Positions 6,665 through 17,306 of a stretch of DNA of 18,647 bases are shown one piece after another. Where the stretch lies: assembly GCA_016702335.1 (NCBI GenBank), contig JADJEF010000021.1, positions 1 through 18,647 on the forward strand, given 5' to 3'. Origin of the DNA: Rhodocyclaceae bacterium. Lineage in GTDB: Bacteria; Pseudomonadota; Gammaproteobacteria; Burkholderiales; Rhodocyclaceae. The translations under genes were made by a program, and so were the position numbers. The notes below the pieces were generated by a model, which saw nothing but the letters and a program-made list of their open reading frames with translations, had not been told where the DNA came from and ran no database searches. The first letter of the stretch is position 1; each line of letters begins with the position of its first letter.

Positions 6665-7608
6665 GCACTTCAACCCACGTCACGGTGCTGCTGGCCGAGG
6701 CCGTAGCGGCGCTGGCCATTCGTCCGGACGGCATTTACGTCGATGCCACCTTCGGGCGTGGCGGCCACTCGCGGGCGATCTTGGCGCAGCTGGGGCCGCA
6801 GGGGCGCTTGATTGCGCTCGATCGCGACCCGGCCGCGATTGCTGCGGGTCAGGAGTTGCTGGCCAGCGACCCGCGCTTGAGCCTGTGGCATGCGCCCTTC
6901 AGCGCGCTGGCGCGGGTACTGGACGAATTGCAGGTGGGTCAGGTGGACGGTGTGTTGATGGATATCGGCGTGTCGTCACCGCAACTGGATACGCCCGAAC
7001 GGGGCATGAGTTTTCGTTTCGATGCGCCGCTGGATATGCGCATGGATACGACGCAGGGGGAAACCGCGGCCGATTTTCTGGCACGCGGATCGCAAACTGA
7101 AATTGAGAGGGTGATCAGAGACTATGGCGAAGAACGGTTTGCTCATGCGATTGCAAAGGCGCTTGTTGCTGCTCGGCTCGAGCGCAGTATTTCAACAACC
7201 GGAGAGCTTGCCACGCTCGTGGCACAAGTCGTCCGGACGCGGGAACCGGGCCAGCACCCGGCGACGCGCAGCTTCCAGGCTCTACGGATTCACGTCAATG
7301 CCGAGCTTGAGGAGCTGTCGCTAAGCATTCCTGCGGCGATTGACCGACTCGCGGATGGAGGGCGGCTGGCCGTGATCAGCTTTCACTCTCTGGAAGATCG
7401 CATCGCCAAGCGGGCGCTGCGCGAAGCAGCGACGCCGGTGCAACCGCCCAAAGGCGTGCCGGTGCGGGCGGCTGAGTTGCCGGCAGCCAAAATTCGGCTG
7501 ATGGGTAAACCAGTTTTTCCTTCCATTGAGGAGGTAAAGCGCAATCCCCGCTCGCGCAGTGCGGTGCTGCGTGTTGCGGAAAAGATGCCGGAAAGGGCGG
7601 GTACGTGA
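6661..7608 (+). CDS. rsmH: 16S rRNA (cytosine-1402-N4)-methyltransferase RsmH (MraW)
   Basis: RsmH methylates N4 of C1402 in 16S rRNA using S-adenosylmethionine. 315 residues, intact. Motifs: HVTVLLAEAV at the N terminus, YVDATFGRGGHSRAIL (SAM motif I, about residues 27-41), LIALDRDP, DGVLMDIGVSSPQLDTPERG (about 97-116), MSFRFDAPLDMRMD, FQALRIHVNAEL, LAVISFHSLEDRIAK and the C-terminal NPRSRSAVLRVAE. The start is GTG at 6661, overlapping the mraZ stop, and the stop overlaps ftsL (GTGA at 7605-7608), so the gene sits in a coupled operon. Confidence 0.97.
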   Translation: MSTSTHVTVLLAEAVAALAIRPDGIYVDATFGRGGHSRAILAQLGPQGRLIALDRDPAAIAAGQELLASDPRLSLWHAPFSALARVLDELQVGQVDGVLMDIGVSSPQLDTPERGMSFRFDAPLDMRMDTTQGETAADFLARGSQTEIERVIRDYGEERFAHAIAKALVAARLERSISTTGELATLVAQVVRTREPGQHPATRSFQALRIHVNAELEELSLSIPAAIDRLADGGRLAVISFHSLEDRIAKRALREAATPVQPPKGVPVRAAELPAAKIRLMGKPVFPSIEEVKRNPRSRSAVLRVAEKMPERAGT

Positions 7609-7889
7609 GTTTGCGGCTGGAGTTTTCGCTGCTCTTGATCGCGGTGCTCCTTGCGCTGGCGACGGTCAATTCCAATCACCGTGCCCGCAAGCTCTATACC
7701 GTGCTCGAAGCAGAGCAAAAGCGGATGCGCGACCTGGATGTGGAGTGGGGACAGCTGCGCCTTGAGCAAAGCACCTGGGCGGCGCACGGGCGTATCGAGA
7801 AGGTGGCGCGTGAGCGCTTGCACATGAACGTGCCGCAGGCAGGGCGTGTCGTGGTGATCGAGCCAGTGACACAAGGAAGCAAGCCCTGA
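7605..7889 (+). CDS. ftsL: Cell division protein FtsL
   Basis: FtsL is a small bitopic inner-membrane protein that joins FtsB and FtsQ and activates the FtsW/FtsI septal synthase. 94 residues, intact. Residues 6-22 (EFSLLLIAVLLALATVN) form the single membrane segment; the following stretch to about residue 60 (LYTVLEAEQKRMRDLDVEW) suits the periplasmic coiled coil, then HGRIEKVARERLHM. Sequence conservation in this family is weak, so position between rsmH and ftsI, length and topology carry the call. The start is GTG at 7605 in the GTGA overlap; the stop TGA shares one base with the ftsI ATG (TGATG). Confidence 0.93.
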   Translation: MSLRLEFSLLLIAVLLALATVNSNHRARKLYTVLEAEQKRMRDLDVEWGQLRLEQSTWAAHGRIEKVARERLHMNVPQAGRVVVIEPVTQGSKP

Positions 7890-9620
7890 TGCGCCCGCTC
7901 CGCTTTTCCCGTAGTCCCTTGCTTGACCAGAGCCTGCCACCCTGGCGGCAGCGCTTCGTTTTGGGCCTGTTGCTGCTGGGGTTTGGCACGCTGGTTGGGC
8001 GTTCGCTCTACCTGCAAGGGATACGCAATGACTTTTTGGGCGATCAGGGCCGTGCGCGCTATGAGCGGGTGATCGACATTTCCGCGACGCGCGGGCGCAT
8101 TACTGATCGCCAGGGCAATATGTTGGCGGTGTCGACGCCAGTGAAGTCGCTGTGGGCGATTCCCGAAGACGCACAACTCACGCCGGCGCAACTGCGCGAT
8201 CTGGCCAAGTCGCTGGACATGGATGCGCGTGAGCTGACGCGCAAGCTGGCCTCGGAGCGTGATTTCGTATTCGTCAAGCGCCAGTTGCCCCCCGAACTCG
8301 CTGAACGCATTGCCGGCATGAAGTTGCCTGGCTTGCATCTGCAAAATGAATACCGCCGCTACTACCCCTCGGGCGAGACCACCGCACATGCTCGGCTTTA
8401 CCGGCATCGACGATACCGGGCAGGAGGGCATCGAACTGGCCTTCAATACCGACCTCACCGGCCAGGCGGGCAGCCGCCGTGTGATCAAGGACCGGCGCGG
8501 CAACATCATCGAAGACGTGGAAAGCGTCAAGCCCCCGCGCGAGGGCAAAGATGTTGCGCTGGCGCTTGATGACAAAATTCAGTACCTCGCCTACTCGGCA
8601 TTGAAAAAAGCGGTGACGGTGAATAATGCCACGGCGGGTAGCGTGGTGGTGCTGGATGTGCGTACCGGGGAGGTGCTCGCGCTGGCCAATCTGCCCACCT
8701 ACAACCCGAACAATCGCACCAAACTTGCTGGTGCCCAATTACGTAATCGCGTGATTACCGACACCTTCGAGCCCGGCTCGACCATGAAGCCCTTCATTGC
8801 GGCGATGGCGCTGGATTCGGGACGGGTGCGTTTCGATACGCCGATCAATACCGCGCCGGGAAAGATGACTATCGGTAGTGCGACGATTTCTGATGCGCAC
8901 CCGCACGGCACGCTTTCTGTCGCCGAGGTGATTCAGAAATCCTCGAACATCGGGGTCGCCAAGCTCGCACTGTCGATGAAGGCTGACGACATATGGGGCA
9001 CGCTCCAGACGCTGGGCTTCGGTCATCCGATCAAGCTCGGTTTTCCCGGCGAGAGCGCGGGCCGGGTACGGGCCGCCAAGACCTGGAAACCCATCGAGCA
9101 GGCCACCATGGCCTACGGTCATGGCCTGTCGGTGACGCTGATGCACATGGCTCGCGCCTATCAGGTGTTTGCCCGTGACGGCGACCTGTTGCCGATATCA
9201 CTGACCCGCGTCGATGCGCCCAGTCAGAGCGGCACGCAAATCTTTTCGCCCAAGACGGCCGGTGAGGTGCGCACCATGCTTGAAATGGCCGTCAAACCCG
9301 GCGGCACCGCACCGCAGGCACAGATATCCGGATACCGCGTGGCTGGAAAAACGGGCACGGCGCACAAGATCGAGGCGGGTGGCTATGTCAATAAGTATGT
9401 GTCGTCGTTCGTCGGCTTTGCGCCCGTGTCCGATCCGCGCTTTATCGTCGCGGTGATGATTGATGAGCCCAGCGCCGGCAAGTATTACGGCGGCGCAGTC
9501 GCCGCGCCGGTGTTCGCCGAGATCATGGCCAGTTCGCTGCGCGCCCACGGGGTGCCGACCGATGCCCCGCTCAAGCCCCTGATCATGGCCAACGCGCCCT
9601 CGACACCGGAGGAAATGTGA
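7889..9620 (+). CDS. ftsI: Septal peptidoglycan transpeptidase FtsI (PBP3), one frameshift
   Basis: FtsI cross-links septal peptidoglycan and works with FtsW. About 578 residues. An N-terminal anchor (FVLGLLLLGFGTLVGRSLYL, about 24-43) is followed by the dimerisation domain with TRGRITDRQGNMLAVS. The transpeptidase domain has all three active-site motifs: STMK with the nucleophilic serine (codon 8778-8780, about residue 298), SSN (8940-8948) and KTGT (9348-9359). The single frame break is at about 8383-8388, where two bases of a CACACA-like stretch seem lost: TTAH is followed by MLGFTGIDDTGQEGIE in the next frame. Both halves are otherwise clean. The stop overlaps the murE start (ATGTGA at 9615-9620). 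Confidence 0.96.
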
Positions 9621-11076
9621 GCCGTTCCCGCGCCTTGCTGGCCGACCTCGCTGCACGTGGCGTGCAGGTGCAGCGCCTCGTCGCCGATTCGCGCCAGATA
9701 CAGCCCGGTGACGTGTTTCTTGCTTACCCGGGTGCGGTCGGCGATGGTCGCCAGTACATTGCCGATGCCGTGGCCCGGGGCGCTGCGGCTGTGATCTCGC
9801 AAGTCGGCGCTGGTGGTACGGCGATTGCTGTGCCTTTTCTGGAAACCGAGAACCTGGCGGAGCTGTGCGGTGAGCTGGCTGCCGACGTGGCGGGTCGCCC
9901 CTCCGAAAAACTTTGGGTGGCCGGCATTACCGGCACCAACGGCAAGACCTCCTGCTCGCAATGGCTGGCGCAGGCCCTCAGTCTGCTGGGCGAGAAGGTG
10001 GGCGTGATCGGCACCCTGGGCAACGGCCTGGTGGGTGCGCTGGTTGATTCGCCAAATACCACGCCCGATGCCCTTGTGCTGCAGCGGGTGCTTGGCGAGT
10101 TTGTCGCGGCCGGGGCCACGGCGGCCTCGATTGAGGTGTCTTCGATCGGCGTCGAAGAGCAGCGGATCAACGGCATGCACTTTGATGTGGCGCTGTTCAC
10201 CAATTTGACTCAGGATCATCTCGATTACCACGGCAACATGGACGCTTACGCCGCCGCCAAGGAAAAGTTTCTTCATTGGCCGGATCTGGGTTCGGTGGTG
10301 ATCAATCTGGATGATGCCTTCGGTCTGGGCGTTGTCAGCCGCATCAAAGCCGGTGTGCGCTGCATCGGCTACACCCTGGCCGATTCCGCGCCGATGACCG
10401 GTCAGCGCATCGAAGTGCTGCGCCCGAGCAATCTCGATTTGTCGGGTACCGGCGTGCGCTTCACGCTCAATGACGTGGCATTTGTGGTGCCGGTGGTTGG
10501 CCGCTTCAATGTGTCAAACGTGCTGGCGGTGATTGGGGCATTGGTGATCAAGGGCTATACCCTGACCCAGTGCGCCGAGGTGCTGGCCAGGCTGAGGCCG
10601 CCGCCCGGCCGCATGCAAGCCCTGGGCGAACCGAATGAACCGCTGGTGGTCGTCGATTACGCGCACACCCCGATGCGCTGGAAAAGGCTCTGGAGGTTCT
10701 GCGAGAGACGGCGCAGGCCCGGGGTGGTCAATTGCGCTGCGTGTTTGGCTGTGGCGGTGATCGCGACGCGGGCAAGCGACCGGTCATGGGCGCGGTCGCC
10801 CAGCGCTTGAGCGACCATGTTCTGGTGACGAGCGACAACCCGCGCAGCGAAGTACCGGCGCGCATCATTGCCGATATTCTTGCCGGCATGGCAACGGGCA
10901 CCGCGAGCGAGCCGGATCGGCGCGTGGCCATCGAACGTGTGGTGGCTGAGGCAGCGCTGAATGACGTGGTTCTGCTCGCCGGCAAGGGCCATGAGCCGTA
11001 TCAGGAAATAGCCGGGGTTCGCCATCCGTTTTCCGACATCGATATCGCCAAGTCGGCGCTGGTGAGACGGCGATGA
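9617..11076 (+). CDS. murE: UDP-MurNAc-L-Ala-D-Glu:meso-diaminopimelate ligase MurE, one frameshift
   Basis: MurE adds the third residue of the peptidoglycan stem peptide in the cytoplasm. N-terminal domain with VADSRQIQPGDVFLAYPG; ATP loop GITGTNGKTS (residues 103-112); SPNTTPDA; EVSSIGVEEQR; TNLTQDHLDYHGNMDAY followed by AAAKEKF, with the lysine expected to be carbamylated; GRFNVSNVLAVIGAL; and C-terminal RCVFGCGGDRDAGKRPVM. DNPR (10834-10845) is the meso-diaminopimelate specificity motif, as expected for a Gram-negative. About 487 residues. The one frame break is the C run at 10668-10671 (VVDYAHTP then DALEKAL), one C short. The start is GTG 9617, with a GGAGG site at 9608-9612. The stop overlaps murF (ATGA, 11073-11076). 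Confidence 0.96.
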
Positions 11077-12463
11077 TGCGTTTGAGCGAAGCCGCCAGAG
11101 CCATCGGCGCGCCCGCACCGGCGTCGGATGCGCTGTTCACCGGGGTATCCACCGATTCCCGCTCGATCCAGCCCGGCGAACTGTTCGTGGCCATCGCTGG
11201 TGAGCGCTTCGACGGTCACGGCTATGTCGCCGAGGTGCTGGCGCGTGGTGCCGCCGGCGCGTTGGTCAGCACCCCCTTTGCGCAAGCGCACAGTGACTTG
11301 CCCCTGATTGCCGTTGCAGAACCCCGGCTGGGCTTTGCGGCATTGGCCAGCGCCTGGCGTCGACGCTTCTCGTTGCCGGTCATCGGTGTGGTGGGCAGCA
11401 ATGGCAAGACCACGGCCAAGGAAATGTGTGCGGCGATTTTGCGTGCGCACCTGGGGGCTGACGCGGTGCTTGCCACCGCCGGCAACCTGAACAACGATAT
11501 CGGCGTACCGACCATGGTGCTGCGTCTGGCGGCACAGCATCAGGCGGCAGTCTTTGAATTGGGTATGAATCATCCTGGCGAGACGGCGCAACTGGCACCC
11601 ATCGCTCAGGCCAATGTCGGGCTGATCAATAACGCCCAGCGTGAGCATCAGGAATTCATGAAATCCGTCGAGGCTGTGGCCGAAGAGCATGCCTTGTTGA
11701 TCGATGCGCTGGGTCCTGAGGGCATTGCGGTGTTCGGTGCCGACGAAGCCTATGCGCCCCTGTGGCGTTCGCGCGCGGGGGCACGTCAGATTCTCGACTT
11801 TGGCCTGCGCAGCGGCGAGGTGCGCGGGCTGTTCGAGCCGGCCGGGTTTGGCGGCGTGCTGCATCTCGAAACCCCTTGGGGGGGCACAGAAATCCTGCTC
11901 GGTGTGCCCGGTCAGCACAATGCCCGCAACGCCTGCGGTGCGGCGGCGGCCTGCCTGGCGGGGGCGTTACGCTCGCATCGGTTCAGCGCGGCCTGAGCGC
12001 CTTTGTTGGCGTCAAGGGGCGCTTGCAGCGGCGCACCGGCCCAGATGGCACGCTCCTGATCGACGATACCTACAACGCCAATCCCGATTCCATGCGTGCT
12101 GCGGTGGACGTGCTGGCGGCAATCCCCGGTCGGCGCATATTTGTCATGCGGTGACATGGGCGAGGTTGGTGATGCGGCCGGGCAAATGCACGACGAAATT
12201 GGTGGTTATGCCAAGAGTCACGGCATCGACTGCCTGTTGTGCCTGGGCGAACATTCGCTGGCGGCGGCACACAACTTCGGTGAGGGTGGCGAGCACTTCA
12301 GGCAGGTCGATCACCTGATCAAAAGCCTGCGTACCCTGATCAACGAACGGGGCACCAACAAACCAGCGTGCTGGTGAAGGGCTCGCGCTTTATGAAAATG
12401 GAGCGCGTGGCAAACGCATTGGCCATCGAACAGACAACCAAAGGAAACGACCATGCTGCTTGA
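11073..12463 (+). CDS. murF: UDP-MurNAc-tripeptide:D-Ala-D-Ala ligase MurF, three frameshifts
   Basis: MurF adds D-Ala-D-Ala to complete the UDP-MurNAc pentapeptide. N-terminal VSTDSRSIQPGELFVAI; ATP loop GVVGSNGKTTAKEM (about 105-118); AGNLNNDIGVPTMVLRL; FELGMNHPGE; NAQREHQEFM; GQHNARNACGAAAACLAG; then in a second frame RGLSAFVGVKGRLQR and IDDTYNANPDSMRAAVDVL; in a third GDMGEVGDAAGQMHDEIG; and in a fourth TSVLVKGSRFMKMERV. Breaks: G run 11960-11964 (one short), an extra C at 12149, and A run 12360-12362 (one short). About 463 residues, the normal length. Following the last frame, the stop is TGA 12461-12463, overlapping mraY by 11 bases; the terminal HAA-stop is, as I recall, common in betaproteobacterial MurF. 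Confidence 0.94.
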
Positions 12464-13620
12464 TCTGGCGCAATGGCTTTCGACCGACTACCGGGCGTTC
12501 AACGTCTTCAATTACATCACCTTGCGTGCGGTGCTCGCGACGATGACGGCGTTGTCCATTTCGTTCATCTTCGGGCCGGCCGTCATTCGCTGGCTTACCG
12601 CCAAGAAGATCGGCCAGTCAGTACGCACCGATGGCCCGCAGACGCACCTGATCAAATCGGGTACCCCGACCATGGGCGGCGCGTTGATATTAATTTCCTT
12701 GGGCGTATCGACGCTGCTCTGGGCAGACCTCTCGAACCGCTTTGTCTGGATCGTACTGATCGTCACCTTTGGCTACGGTGCCGTCGGTTGGGTAGATGAC
12801 TGGCGCAAGGTCGTTTCAAGAATCCGGATGGCTTGTCGGCCCGGGAAAAATTCTTCTGGCAGTCGGTGGTGGGCCTGGTGGCGGCGATCTATATCGCCTT
12901 CTCGATTTCGGCACCGGACAACGAGCGCGTGGTCAAGTTGTTCTTCGACTGGGCGGCGAGCGGCGGCACGCTGGAACTGCCGAACAAGACCGATCTCATC
13001 GTGCCCTTCTTCAAAACTGTCTCCTACCCGCTGGGCATGCTCGGCTTCATCATTCTTTCTTACCTGGTCATCGTTGGCACCAGCAATGCGGTGAATCTGA
13101 CCGATGGTCTGGACGGTCTGGCCATCATGCCCACGGTGCTGGTGGGCGCGGCACTGGGCATCTTCGCCTACGTCGCCGGGAATTCCGTGTTCTCCAAATA
13201 CCTGCTGCTGCCCTACATTCCGGGTGCCGGTGAACTCACGGTGTTTTGCGCGGCGCTGGCGGGAGCGGGCCTGGGATTTTTGTGGTTCAACGCCTACCCG
13301 GCCGAAGTGTTCATGGGTGATGTTGGCGCGCTGGCCTTGGGCGCTGCGCTCGGCACCGTGGCCATCATCGCGCGCCAGGAAATCGTGCTCTTCATCATGG
13401 GCGGCGTGTTTGTGGTCGAGACCTTGTCGGTGATGTTGCAGGTGGGCTGGTTCAAGTACACCAAAAAGCGCTTTGGCGAGGACGACGCATCTTACGCATG
13501 GCGCCGCTGCACCACCACTTCGAGCAGACCGGCTGGAAAGAAACGCAGGTGGTGGTGCGCTTCTGGATCATCACCATTCTTCTGGTGCTGATCGGCCTCG
13601 CGACCTTGAAGATCCGCTGA
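12453..13620 (+). CDS. mraY: Phospho-MurNAc-pentapeptide transferase MraY, two frameshifts
   Basis: MraY transfers phospho-MurNAc-pentapeptide to undecaprenyl phosphate, making lipid I at the cytoplasmic face of the inner membrane. A polytopic protein with about ten membrane segments; restored length 389 residues, typical of betaproteobacteria. Motifs: FNYITLRAVLATMTAL, GQSVRTDGPQTHLIKSGTPT, TMGGALILI, VGWVDDWRKVV with the active-site aspartates, NPDGLSAREKFFWQS, SNAVNLTDGLDGLAIMPTVL, FNAYPAEVFMGDVGALALG, and in the last frame RMAPLHHHFEQTGWKE and VVVRFWIITILLVLIGLATL. Breaks: T run 12814-12816 (one short) and about 13485 (one base short). The first 120 codons and the middle 220 are clean. 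Confidence 0.95.
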
Positions 13621-13633
13621 GCATGGGCGCACC

Positions 13634-15044
13634 ATGGAACTAGGCGGCAAACACGTTCTCATTCTGGGGCTGGGCGAATCGGGCCTGGCCTGCGCCTGCT
13701 GGTGTGACCAGCAGGGAGCGAAGGTGCGGGTGCTCGATACCCGCAAGGCACCGCCCTATCTTGACGAACTCAATCGCCGTACTGCCAGCGCCGACTTCAC
13801 GAACGGGCCGATGGACGAGAGTTTTGACAAGAAGTTGCTGATCGGCGTCGATGCGCTGGTGTTGTCCCCCGGCCTGTCGGGCGGGCTGATGGCGGTGATT
13901 CATGCGCGTGCAGCGGGCATACCGGTGATTGGCGAGATTGAACTCTTTGCCGCCGCGCTGCGTGATCGCACCCTGTATGCTGACCCAGCCGCCGGTGCTT
14001 GCCATTACCGGCACCAACGGCAAAACCACGACGACGGCGCTGACCGGTCATTTGCTCCAGAGCACCGGCAAGACGGTCGGTGTGGCGGGCAATATCGCCG
14101 GCCGCGTTGGCCGCGTTAATGGACTTTCAGAACAGCGGCCAACTGCCGGACGTTTGGGTGCTGGAACTGTCGAGCTTCCAACTGGAGACGACCGAAAGCC
14201 TGAACCCACAGGCCGCCACCGTGCTCAATGTGTCGGACGATCATCTGGATCGTTACATTGATGTCGCCGAATACACCTCGGTCAAGGCCCGCATCTTTGA
14301 TGCGCCCAATGTGGCTGAGGGCGGCGTGCAGGTGCTCAATCGCAATGATCGGCGTGTTCGTCGTATGGCCCGGGCGGGGCGTGCGGTGATCACCTTCGGG
14401 CTCGACGCACCGACTACCCGCGACGACTTCGGTCTGCGCGACAATCGCGGCGAGCCGTGGGTAGTACAGGGCGAGCGCTTTGCTGCCTGTAGCGCAGCTT
14501 CCCGTCGCCGGCTTGCACAATGCCGCGAACGCCATGGCGGCGCTGGCCCTGTGTCACGCGCTGGGGTTTGACGCCAATGCCCTGCTGCCGGCCTTGCGCA
14601 CCTTCCGGGGCTTGCCGCACCGGGTTGAGCATGTGCGTGCGCTGGAGGGGGTCGACTGGTACGACGATTCCAAAGGCACCAATGTGGGTGCCACCTGGCC
14701 GCCTTGCAAGGGCTGGGGCGCAAGGTCGTAGTGATTCTCGGGGGCGACGGCAAGGCCAGGACTTTTCGCCACTGGCCAATGCGGTCAAGGCGCACGCCCG
14801 TGCGGTGGTGCTCATCGGTCGTGATGGTCCGCTGATCGAGAAGGAAATTCAACGCAGCGAGGTGCCGGCGTATTCCGCCGACAGCCTGGAAGAAGCCGTT
14901 ACGCGAGCGTGCCAACTGGCGCAGACCGGCGATGCAGTGCTGCTCTCGCCGGCCTGCGCCAGCTTCGATATGTTCCGCAATTACGAGCATCGCGCGCAGG
15001 TGTTTGTCGAGGCCGTGCGCGGTTTGCCTGAGGCGGCGCAATGA
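13634..15044 (+). CDS. murD: UDP-MurNAc-L-Ala:D-Glu ligase MurD, five frameshifts
   Basis: MurD adds D-glutamate to UDP-MurNAc-L-Ala. N-terminal Rossmann part: HVLILGLGESGLACACW, VRVLDTRKAPP, VLSPGLSGG, GIPVIGEIELFAAAL. Central part, in other frames: PPVLAITGTNGKTTTTALTG (ATP loop), ELSSFQLETTESLNPQAATV, LNVSDDHLDRY. C-terminal part: GLHNAANAMAALALCHALG, FRGLPHRVEHV, VDWYDDSKGTNVGAT, GDAVLLSPACASFDMF, NYEHRAQVFVEAVRGL. Restored length is about 470 residues, normal. Breaks at about 13980, 14098, 14480, 14693 and 14755; the last two each look like one missing base. It starts 13 bases after mraY; the stop overlaps the ftsW start (ATGA, 15041-15044). Confidence 0.94.
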
Positions 15045-16229
15045 ACCTGGCCAGAATCCACTTCGGCTACGACAACCTGCTGAATTCGTCGGCGCGTGCC
15101 GACGTGCGTGCCGAGGTCGATCCGCTATTGCTCTGGGCGGCGGTCGGGCTGCTCATGACCGGTCTGGTCATGGTCTATTCCTCGTCGATCGCGATTGCCG
15201 AGGGCAGCCGCATGTTCGGGAATCAGCCGCACTATTTCCTGATCCGGCACAGCATCTTTCTGGTCATTGGCGGCGTGGCCTCGGTGATGGCATTTCAGAT
15301 TCCCACGACTGTGGCAGGAAGGTGCACCCTGGCTGTTCCTCCTCGGCGTAGTGCTGTTGATTGCCGTGCTGGTGCCGCATATCGGTAAGTCGGTTTAACG
15401 GTGCCCAGCGCTGGATCATGCTCCGCCCGATCAACCTGCAGCCCTCAGAATTGATGAAGCTGTTCGCGGTGTTGTACGCCGCCGACTACACGGCGCGCAA
15501 GCTCAATGACGTGGCCAGCTTCAAGCGCGGCTTCGTGCCCATGTTCATTGTCATGGTACTGGTAGGTGCCCTGTTGTTACGTGAGCCAGATTTCCGGTGC
15601 CTTTGTCGTCGTCGTGGCGATTGCCATGGGCATCCTGTTTTAGGCAGCATCAACGTACGCCTGTTTGCCGCCCTGACCGTACTGATGGGCCTGGCCTTCG
15701 TCGTCCTGATCATGATCTCGCCTTACCGGCGCGACCGGATATTCGGTTTCCTGGACCCGTGGCAGGATGCGTATGGCAAGGGCTATCAGCTGTCGCACGC
15801 CTTGATTGCCTTTGGCCGGGGTGAATGGTTCGGTGTCGGGCTGGGCGCGAGTGTGGAAAACTGTTCTACCTGCCCGAAGCGCATACCGATTTTCTGCTCG
15901 GTGATCGCGGAGGAACTGGGGTTGGTGGGTGTGGTCGTGGTGGTCGCGCTGTTTGCCGTGGTGGTGCAGCGCTGTTTTGCGATTGGACGACAGGCGCTGC
16001 AACTCGGGCGCATCTTCCCCGGTCTGGCGGCTCAGGGTATTGGCATCTGGCTGGGCGTGCAGGCGACGATCAATATGGGCGTGAATATGGGGCTGCTGCC
16101 GACCAAGGCCTGACCCTGCCCCTGATGAGCTATGGCGGCTCCGGCATCGTGGCCAACTGTCTGGCACTGGGCGTGCTGCTGCGCATCGACTGGGAGTGCC
16201 GGCAATTGATGCGCGGGCAGAAGGTGTGA
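15041..16229 (+). CDS. ftsW: Septal peptidoglycan polymerase FtsW (SEDS family), several frameshifts
   Basis: FtsW is the SEDS glycosyltransferase that polymerises lipid II at the septum together with FtsI. Membrane segments and motifs seen: LLLWAAVGLLMTGLVMVYSS, GGVASVMAFQIP, FLLGVVLLIAVLVPHIG, NGAQRWIMLRPINLQPSELM (SEDS signature), AADYTARKL, MFIVMVLVGALLLREPD with the catalytic Asp region, FGFLDPWQDAYGKGYQL, ALIAFGRGEWFGVGLG, FYLPEAHTDFLL, VIAEELGLVGV, INMGVNMGLLPTKGLTL, LMSYGGSGIVANC. Restored length is about 396 residues. Breaks: about 15305-15325, 15394-15396 (extra T), 15594 (extra C), 15638-15641 (one T short), 15857-15860 (one A short), about 15899, and 16107 (one G short). Two close pairs roughly cancel, so the frame stays open while short stretches are garbled. 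Confidence 0.94.
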
Positions 16230-16247
16230 GTCCGCTATGAAACCCGT

Positions 16248-17306
16248 ATGAGCGCCGGCAAAAAACCGTCCTGATCATGGCAGGGGTACGGGCGGCCACA
16301 TCATGCCCGGAATTGCCGTCGCCGATGAGCTCGAGGCGCGCGGCTGGAAGATTGCCTGGATGGGCAATGCCGATGGCATGGAAGCACAGCTCACGGCCGG
16401 GCGCGGTTACGAGCACGCCTGGATCCAGTTCGCCCTGCGCGGTAAAGGTCTGCTGCGCAAGCTGCTGTTGCCTTTAACCTGCTACGCGGCTTTGCCCAGG
16501 CCTGGCAGGCGCTCGGCCGGGTCAGGCCCGATGTCGTCGTGGGCTTTGGCGGCTACGTCACTTTCCCCGGCGGCATGATGGCGGTGCTGCGCGGCATACC
16601 GCTGGTGCTGCATGAGCAGAACTCTGTGGCCGGGCTGGCCAATCGCGTACTTGCTCTGGTCGCGGACCGCATTCTGAGCGGCTTCCCCGCTGTCTTGAAA
16701 GCGCCCGCTGGGCAGGCAATCCGGTTCGGCCCGCAATTGCTGCGTTGCCGGTGCCGCGCAGCGTTATGCCGGCCGCAGCGGGCCGCTGAAAATCCTGGTG
16801 GTGGGCGGCAGTCTGGGTGCCAAAGCGCTCAACGATGTGCTGCCCGAGGCCTTGGCGGCACTGCCGGTGGCTGAGCGCCCGCAACTGCTGCATCAGTCGG
16901 GCAAGCATCATCTTTCCAGCTTGCAACAGTGTTACTCAGACCTGAACGTGCATGCCCAATGCATGGCCTTCATTGCGGACATGCCGGCGGCCTATGCCGA
17001 TGCCGATCTGGTCATCTGCCGGGCCGGGGCGCTGACGGTTGCCGAACTGGCGGCGGCCGGGGTACCCAGCATTCTGGTGCCCTTCCCCCATGCGGTCGAT
17101 GATCATCAAACCGCCAATGCCCGCTTTCTTTCCGAAGCCGGTGCCGCCATCCTGATGCCACAGGAGGAATTGAGTGTAGAGGCACTGGCCAAACTGCCCT
17201 CGCTTCGGCGTGATCAACTTCGCGAAATGGCCGAAAAGGCGCGCGCTCTGGCACGCCTGATGCCGCCCGTGATGTAGCGAACGTCTGTGAGGAACTGGTC
17301 AAATGA
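16248..17306 (+). CDS. murG: UDP-GlcNAc:lipid I transferase MurG, six or more frameshifts
   Basis: MurG is a peripheral GT28 glycosyltransferase that converts lipid I to lipid II. Start region: ATG 16248 reads MSAGKK, then TVLIMAGG and TGGHIMPGIAVADELEARGW once one A (run 16260-16265) and one G (run 16283-16286) are restored. Further: AWMGNADGMEAQLTAGRGYE, LRGKGLLRKLLLPL, DVVVGFGGYVTFPGGMMAVL, LVLHEQNSVAGLANRVLALV, GNPVRPAIAALPV, ILVVGGSLGAKALNDVLPEA, CRAGALTVAELAAAGVPSIL, PFPHAVDDHQTANARFL. Other breaks at about 16475, 16695, 16757 and 17256 (one C short). The last leads to RDVANVCEELVK and TGA 17304-17306, overlapping murC (ATGA). Homologues often start inside the ftsW stop; the GTG in GTGA at 16226-16229 cannot be excluded. 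Confidence 0.92.

Noticed and set aside
7383..9146. Long minus-strand frames opposite rsmH, ftsL and ftsI (up to 293 codons)
   Set aside because: They lie antisense to intact dcw genes with clear motifs and show no family resemblance.
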